Under the pieces are notes generated by a model. That model did not search any database. It worked only from the letters and a program-made list of their open reading frames with translations, and had not been told where the DNA came from. The position numbers and the translations under genes are program-made. Source: Lachnoclostridium sp. UBA6558 (GTDB taxonomy: Bacteria > Bacillota > Clostridia > Lachnospirales > Lachnospiraceae). From it: 29,607 nt of DNA. This document shows, one piece after another, positions 26,045 to 29,607 of this stretch. Position 1 is the first letter of the stretch; each line of letters opens with the position of its first letter. The stretch is from positions 1-29,607 of the forward strand of contig DJJW01000066.1 of assembly GCA_002434335.1 (NCBI GenBank), given 5' to 3'.

Positions 26045-26737
26045 ATGAATGAAATAATAACTGGAATATTTAGACGTGAATGTAGTGGGAGATTTCTATG
26101 TGAAGTTGAAATAGATGGGAATAATGAATTCTGCTATGTTGCTTCTTCTGCTAAGTTAAAGAATTATGTTAATTTAATTAATAAGAAGGTATATTTAAAA
26201 AAAAATAAAGGAAAAAATACAAGAACAAAGTATTCATTGTTTGCAATGGAAGATGATAATGGGAAGGTGGTTCTTTTAAACTTAAATCAAGTGAATGATC
26301 TTTTAAAGGATTATTTGATTGAGAAAGGATTTGAAAGAGAAAAGTTAAAATCAGAAATAACATTAGATAATGGTCTTAAAGTTGACTTGGCCTATTTGGG
26401 ATATACAAATATTATTTATGAAGCTAAAACAATATTATCTAAAGAGAATAAAGCAATATTTCCTAGTGCAAAAACAAAGAGAGTAAAAACACAGTTGGAA
26501 ACAATGGTGTCGATGTTAGTAAAAGGTTATTATATAAAATATTGCTTTATTATTCTGAATGAAGATACTTCCATGGTTGAGATAGACAGAGAGAATGTAG
26601 AAATTTATACCTTGTTTTATGAAGCTATTAGATTAAAGATCGATATAAGTTTCTATAGGACATATTGGAATGGTACTGGTTTCTTTATTGAAGAAGATAA
26701 AGCTTTAAAAGAAAATTTTCGTTATGATAAAAACTAA
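26045..26737 (+). CDS. SfsA-like PD-(D/E)xK nuclease family protein
   Basis: The 230-residue protein follows the SfsA layout. An N-terminal OB-like domain (RRECSGRFLCEVEIDG, residues about 10-25) with basic loops is followed by a nuclease-like core: D114 (KVDLAYLG), E126-A-K128 (IYEAKT) and the family segment FPSAKTKRVKTQLETM (139-154). Canonical SfsA has EVK and FPDAxT at these places, so the fold is shared but the identity is distant. It lies 140 bases after the last methylase in the defence block, suggesting a restriction or accessory nuclease role. The ATG at 26045 with GGAAGG is preferred; an in-frame GTG at 26024 has no clear ribosome binding site. Confidence 0.72.
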   Translation: MNEIITGIFRRECSGRFLCEVEIDGNNEFCYVASSAKLKNYVNLINKKVYLKKNKGKNTRTKYSLFAMEDDNGKVVLLNLNQVNDLLKDYLIEKGFEREKLKSEITLDNGLKVDLAYLGYTNIIYEAKTILSKENKAIFPSAKTKRVKTQLETMVSMLVKGYYIKYCFIILNEDTSMVEIDRENVEIYTLFYEAIRLKIDISFYRTYWNGTGFFIEEDKALKENFRYDKN

Positions 26738-26803
26738 TGTTTATACGATATATAGATTATTTCACTTAGTAGGAAAGAGAGATTACTGCTGTATTTTTTC
26801 CCG

Positions 26804-26825
26804 TTGCATTCCAATTGCATTCCAA
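26804..26825. repeat. Two adjacent copies of TTGCATTCCAA at the island/tRNA boundary
   Basis: The 11-mer is repeated head-to-tail at 26804-26814 and 26815-26825, just outside the tRNA-Leu terminator. Such paired core-like repeats beside a tRNA fit a recombinase attachment site. No exact second copy was found elsewhere in the window. Confidence 0.45.
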
Positions 26826-26828
26826 ACA

Positions 26829-26879
26829 CAAAAAATCAAGGGTTCCGGAGTTTGTTGAAAACTCTGAAACCCTTGATTT
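26829..26879 (-). terminator. tRNA-Leu terminator
   Basis: On the reverse strand a 12-bp stem (AAATCAAGGGTT), with further GAGTTT pairing above a small mismatch, is followed by TTTTTTG. It starts 8 bases past the tRNA 3' end. Confidence 0.85.
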
Positions 26880-26886
26880 ATAAGGA

Positions 26887-26971
26887 TGCAGTTGAGGGGA
26901 CTTGAACCCCTACCCACGTTAAGCGGACTAGAACCTGAATCTAGCGCGTATGCCAATTCCGCCACAACTGC
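26887..26971 (-). tRNA. tRNA-Leu (anticodon CAG)
   Basis: The reverse complement folds as an 85-base tRNA with the long variable arm of leucine tRNAs. Acceptor GCAGTTG pairs with CAACTGC, the T loop is GGTTCAAGTCC, and the anticodon stem CTAGA/TCTAG holds the loop TTCAGGT with CAG. No CCA is encoded. It reads CUG codons. The intact 3' end faces the island, the usual orientation for tRNA-targeted integration. Confidence 0.95.
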
Positions 26972-26986
26972 AAAGCCAACGTATAT

Positions 26987-27014
26987 ATTTTACTACTTTT
27001 TGTCCAAATGTCAA
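26987..27014 (-). promoter_or_regulatory. Promoter of tRNA-Leu
   Basis: On the reverse strand TTGACA (27014-27009) and TAAAAT (26992-26987) are separated by 16 bases and end 15 bases upstream of the tRNA 5' end. Confidence 0.7.
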
Positions 27015-27105
27015 GCAAAAAATACTTCTTTTTTAAATAAATTATAAATAATTGAATAAGCCAGTAATACAAAGCATTTCCTACATAAATTTTCCGTTTA
27101 ATATA

Positions 27106-27152
27106 TTGACAGAAATATAATATGATGCTAATATGATATCATATTGATATCA
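27106..27152 (+). promoter_or_regulatory. Promoter with twin TGATATCA operators before the SPFH gene
   Basis: TTGACA at 27106-27111 and TAATAT at 27129-27134 (17-base spacer) form a likely promoter. Two palindromic TGATATCA copies lie at 27134-27141 and 27145-27152, start-to-start 11 bases apart, at the end of the -10 box and over the start site. One helical turn between half-sites is the geometry used by Arc-type ribbon-helix-helix repressors, and such a protein is encoded in this operon. Confidence 0.65.
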
Positions 27153-27180
27153 CAATAATATTTCAAGTGGAGGAAATTAT

Positions 27181-28203
27181 ATGGATAATGGAGTAGGTTT
27201 CAAATTAAATAACATTGAAGAGAAAGAAATAAAACCTTTAGGGGGAGGGCTTATACTCCTTCTGGTACTCATAGGTTTTGGTGTATCAGTTTGGGCTATT
27301 ATAGCCGGATCCATTTCACTTAGCAAAGAGAATTACGAAATAGGTGCAGTCCTGTTAACAGGGGGTATTATACTTGTAGTAGTATTGTCTATTATGTTAA
27401 ACGGATTCCATATACTCAACCCTAATGAAGCTTTGGTATAAACGCTGTTTGGTAAATACTATGGTACGATTAAAAAAGAAGGCTTCTATTATACCAATCC
27501 CTTTGCAGGAGCAATTAATCCTGCTAAATCTGCAACAACCAGTGCAGCAGCACCTGGAGCGGCAGCCTATGGTGCCGCAACGACTGCGGTAGCAACACAG
27601 CAGACCGGTGGGAAGAAGATATCTACAAAAACATTAACCTTTAGTAATGAAAGACAAAAAGTAAATGATGTACTTGGTAATCCTATTATCATCGGTGCTG
27701 TTGTAATCTGGAGAGTAGCTGATCCCACCAAAGCAGTTTTTAACGTTGATAATTATAATACCTTTTTAGCAATTCAATGTGATTCTACAATACGTAATGT
27801 AGCAAGATTATATCCTTACGATACTATGGAAAATGATGCGGATGAGAAGACGCTTAGAGGCAGCAGCCAGGAAATCGCTGACAGTATGAGGGTTGAATTG
27901 CAGCAGAGAGTCAGTGAAGCAGGCCTTGAGATCAAGGAAGTAAGAATTACCCACTTATCCTATTCAGAAGAAATCGCCGCTGCCATGCTCCAGAGACAGC
28001 AGGCAGTTGCTGTTATTGCTGCAAGACAGAAAATTGTTGAAGGGGCAGTAAGTATGGTCAAGATGGCAATAGATCAGTTGGGACAGGAAGAAATTGTTGT
28101 ACTGGATGATGAGAGAAAAGCCGCAATGGTAAGTAATCTGCTGGTAGTACTTTGCGGCAATAAAGATGCACAGCCAATTGTAAACAGCGGATCGATTTAC
28201 TAA
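27181..28203 (+). pseudogene. SPFH/band-7 membrane protein interrupted by an in-frame stop
   Basis: The frame begins with ATG behind GTGGAGG. It encodes two hydrophobic segments (about residues 21-44 and 55-78) and then NPNEALV, followed by TAA at 27439-27441. The same frame continues without other stops as TLFGKYYGTIKKEGFYY and an SPFH domain. After that come the coiled SQEIADSMRVELQQRV and EIAAAMLQRQQAVAVIAARQ segments, to TAA at 28203. In SPFH relatives the residue at the stop is usually hydrophobic (as in ALVLTLFG), so TTA to TAA is a simple explanation. An intact product would have about 340 residues and form membrane scaffolds. A downstream restart at 27826 would give a fragment lacking the membrane part. 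Confidence 0.85.
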
Positions 28204-28223
28204 ACCTATAGAAAGGTATTGGA

Positions 28224-28511
28224 ATGGGAGATATAAATGAGAATAACATAAATAGAATGGTGGGAGATAACGTAACAGAGAAGGAAGAGGAACTTAAGAA
28301 GAGACTTGAGAAAATAAAAGAATTGGAACAGGAAGTACTTCAGAAAGAAAAGGTTCTCAAGGACAAGGAAAAATCAAAAAAACAGATTTTACTAAGATTA
28401 TCACCCTCTCTGTGGAATGAGCTGGCTGCCTGGGCAGAAGATGATTACCGTTCAATTAACGGTCAGATTGAATATCTTCTCGCAGAATGCGTACGAAAAA
28501 GAAAAGGCTAA
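28224..28511 (+). CDS. Arc-like ribbon-helix-helix DNA-binding protein
   Basis: The 95-residue protein has a long charged coiled coil (about residues 18-55, KKRLEKIKELEQEVLQKEK). A C-terminal Arc-type fold follows: KQILLRLSPSLWNELAAWAEDDYRSINGQIEYLLAECVRK. Arc-type proteins dimerise and bind DNA through a beta ribbon. It follows the SPFH gene by 20 bases, an arrangement common in Lachnospiraceae, and probably regulates or is tethered to the SPFH protein. The twin operators at 27134-27152 are its likely targets. The start has AAAGG at 28210-28215, a modest ribosome binding site. Confidence 0.82.
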   Translation: MGDINENNINRMVGDNVTEKEEELKKRLEKIKELEQEVLQKEKVLKDKEKSKKQILLRLSPSLWNELAAWAEDDYRSINGQIEYLLAECVRKRKG

Positions 28512-28523
28512 TATTAAATAGAT

Positions 28524-28559
28524 AAACTGCTGTCTTTTAAAAAGGATGGCAGTTTTTTT
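28524..28559 (+). terminator. Terminator of the SPFH operon
   Basis: AAACTGC at 28524-28530 pairs with GCAGTTT at 28549-28555, with further partial pairing of GTCTTTT with AAAAGGAT inside, and is followed by seven T. Confidence 0.8.
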
Positions 28560-28782
28560 GATATTGAAACAAGAAACACATCTTCTATACGCAGGGTTTA
28601 TTAATATCAGTAGAAGCAAAAAAGCTTATTAATAAAATAACCAGGTATCTATATGCAGTACAAAAAAGTATAAGTTGTATAAAATATATAAAAACAGTAT
28701 TTAAAACATTGAAAATAAGTACAAAATGTGATAATATAAATAAAATCGTTTTTAGTGATTTAAACCACCTAAAATAAAAGAT

Positions 28783-28941
28783 AAATAATCATTAAATCAT
28801 TAAATCCATTAAATAATAAATCATTAACTATCATCAATAAATCGTTAACTAAATAAATCAATAAATCAATAAATATATTTAAATCGTTATATCGTTAAAT
28901 CAATAGACCAATAAATCAATAGTTATATCATAAAACCAATA
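28783..28941. repeat. AT-rich degenerate repeat tract
   Basis: Variants of AAATCATTA, AAATCAATA and AATCGTTA recur about a dozen times in 160 bases between the SPFH operon terminator and the glycosidase gene. The interval 28560-28989 holds no gene; its remainder is plain AT-rich DNA with runs such as AAATATATAAAAA. Confidence 0.6.
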
Positions 28942-28989
28942 CAAAAACAGATGTGAAACAGAAAAAAGCAGACTGATTGGAGGGTTAGA

Positions 28990-29607
28990 ATGAGGAAGAA
29001 TGTAGTGAAGGGATTTTTGGATACAGAAGGTATAAGAATAATAAATGAAGACAGAGAAACAGTGATATTAAAAGGCTGGGGGCTTGGTAACTGGTTGCTT
29101 TGCGAAGGTTATATGTGGAAAGCCAGAGCAAATGAGCGCTTTGACAGGCCAAGAAGAATAGAAGCGGTAATATCAGAACTTACAGGTTCAGAATATGCAG
29201 AATCCTTTTGGAAACGTTTCAGAGATAATTACATAACCGAAGCAGACATAGCTTATATGAAGGAGCTGGGATACAATTCAGTTCGTATACCAATAAATGC
29301 AAGGCTTTTCCTGAAAGAAGATGCCGGACTTAGATGGGTGGAAGAAGGTTTTGAGCTCCTGGACAGAGTGATAGACTGGTGTGAGAAATATGAACTCTAT
29401 GCCTTTATTGATCTTCATGGTGCACCAGGAGGACAAACCGGTGCGAATATTGATGACAGCCTTGATGATATGCCAAGGCTACTCCTGGATGAGGACTGTT
29501 TTGAGAAAGGAATACAGTTATGGAAACGCCTGGCTGAAAGGTATGCTGACAGATGGATTGTGGGTGGTTATGATCTGTTAAATGAACCTCTGCGACCCAA
29601 GAGAAAT
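28990..29607 (+). CDS. Glycoside hydrolase family 5 (partial, runs off the right end)
   Basis: The frame is open from ATG at 28990 (TTGGAGGG at 28977-28984) through the last base, 206 codons. GH5 marks are ILKGWGLGNWLL near the start, YNSVRIPIN (strand 2), FIDLHGAPGGQTG (strand 3 loop) and LLNEP with the catalytic acid E199 (N198-E199-P200) at the window edge. The nucleophile glutamate would lie past the window. There is no signal peptide, so the enzyme is cytoplasmic and probably cleaves short beta-glucans or beta-glucosides, like exo-1,3-beta-glucanase-type GH5 members. It follows the AT-rich repeat tract and belongs to the host chromosome. Confidence 0.9.
   Translation, partial: MRKNVVKGFLDTEGIRIINEDRETVILKGWGLGNWLLCEGYMWKARANERFDRPRRIEAVISELTGSEYAESFWKRFRDNYITEADIAYMKELGYNSVRIPINARLFLKEDAGLRWVEEGFELLDRVIDWCEKYELYAFIDLHGAPGGQTGANIDDSLDDMPRLLLDEDCFEKGIQLWKRLAERYADRWIVGGYDLLNEPLRPKRN

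Larger units (their letters stand above)
1..26830. mobile_element. Integrated mobilizable island with defence cargo (left end not in window)
   Basis: The stretch carries plasmid/phage-type genes (DUF932, RadC, YqaJ, RecT), a relaxase and MobC pair, excisionase and tyrosine integrase, then a 15-kb block of restriction and conflict genes. It stops next to the 3' end of a tRNA-Leu gene, a classic integration target. Beyond the tRNA the genes are housekeeping-like (SPFH, glycoside hydrolase). No conjugation ATPase or coupling protein is visible. The integrase lies mid-island rather than at the tRNA end, so this may be two stacked elements or one element with cargo between int and attR. No long direct repeat of the tRNA end was found in the window, so the left boundary is unknown and the right boundary is inferred. 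Confidence 0.5.

Noticed and set aside
26783..26965. 60-codon ORF on the minus strand
   Set aside because: It is a translation of the tRNA-Leu gene and its terminator (the familiar AELAYALDSGSSPLNVGRGSSPL artefact).
28783..28941. CRISPR array
   Set aside because: Repeats are short, degenerate and without regular spacers, and no cas gene is nearby.
29381..29581. 66-codon ORF inside the glycosidase region
   Set aside because: Out-of-frame shadow of the GH5 reading frame, which is open from 28990 to the window end.

Overview
The window is AT-rich DNA with strong AGGAGG-type ribosome binding sites, Tn916-type integration genes and gene families typical of Lachnospiraceae (DUF5688, DUF932, zinc-ribbon membrane proteins). 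This points to a low-GC anaerobic Bacillota, most likely Lachnospiraceae; the species cannot be named from the sequence. Most of the window (about 1-26.8 kb) reads as an integrated mobile island. It ends beside a tRNA-Leu(CAG) gene, after which ordinary chromosome resumes.

Region 1 (1-8.4 kb) is a plasmid/phage-like accessory module. It holds the tail of a helix-turn-helix protein, a zinc-ribbon membrane protein, a reverse-strand excisionase-like protein and a 37-residue membrane peptide. These are followed by DUF932, RadC/JAB, YqaJ-type exonuclease and RecT annealase genes, a DUF5688 protein and an unknown gene split by a frameshift. YqaJ plus RecT forms a likely recombination pair.

Region 2 (8.4-11.5 kb) is the transfer and integration core. 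A very small HUH relaxase and a MobC-like protein lie on the minus strand. They are followed by a repeat-rich oriT/regulatory stretch, a leader peptide with an attenuator-like hairpin, and xis and int on the plus strand. No coupling protein, VirB4 or other secretion gene is visible, so the element looks mobilizable rather than self-transmissible, unless such genes lie left of the window.

Region 3 (11.6-26.7 kb) is a dense defence island between the integrase and the tRNA. A consensus promoter with an 18-bp inverted repeat drives a DUF1413 protein; an unknown protein follows, then McrB (two EVE/PUA-like domains, one inserted in the AAA+ core) and McrC. Next comes a tight operon of a P-loop kinase, a PIN-GNAT-EVE fusion and an ASCH-domain protein. 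Last are three consecutive DNA methyltransferase-type proteins (the third with an N-terminal nuclease-like segment) and an SfsA-like PD-(D/E)xK protein. The shared theme is making, reading or cutting modified nucleic acids.

Region 4 (26.8-29.6 kb) is host chromosome: tRNA-Leu with its promoter and terminator on the minus strand, an SPFH/band-7 gene interrupted by an in-frame stop, an Arc-like ribbon-helix-helix gene that may regulate it, an AT-rich repeat tract, and the start of a family 5 glycoside hydrolase that runs off the window. Three reading frames in the window are interrupted (7.2, 11.4 and 27.4 kb), which could mean decay or sequencing error.
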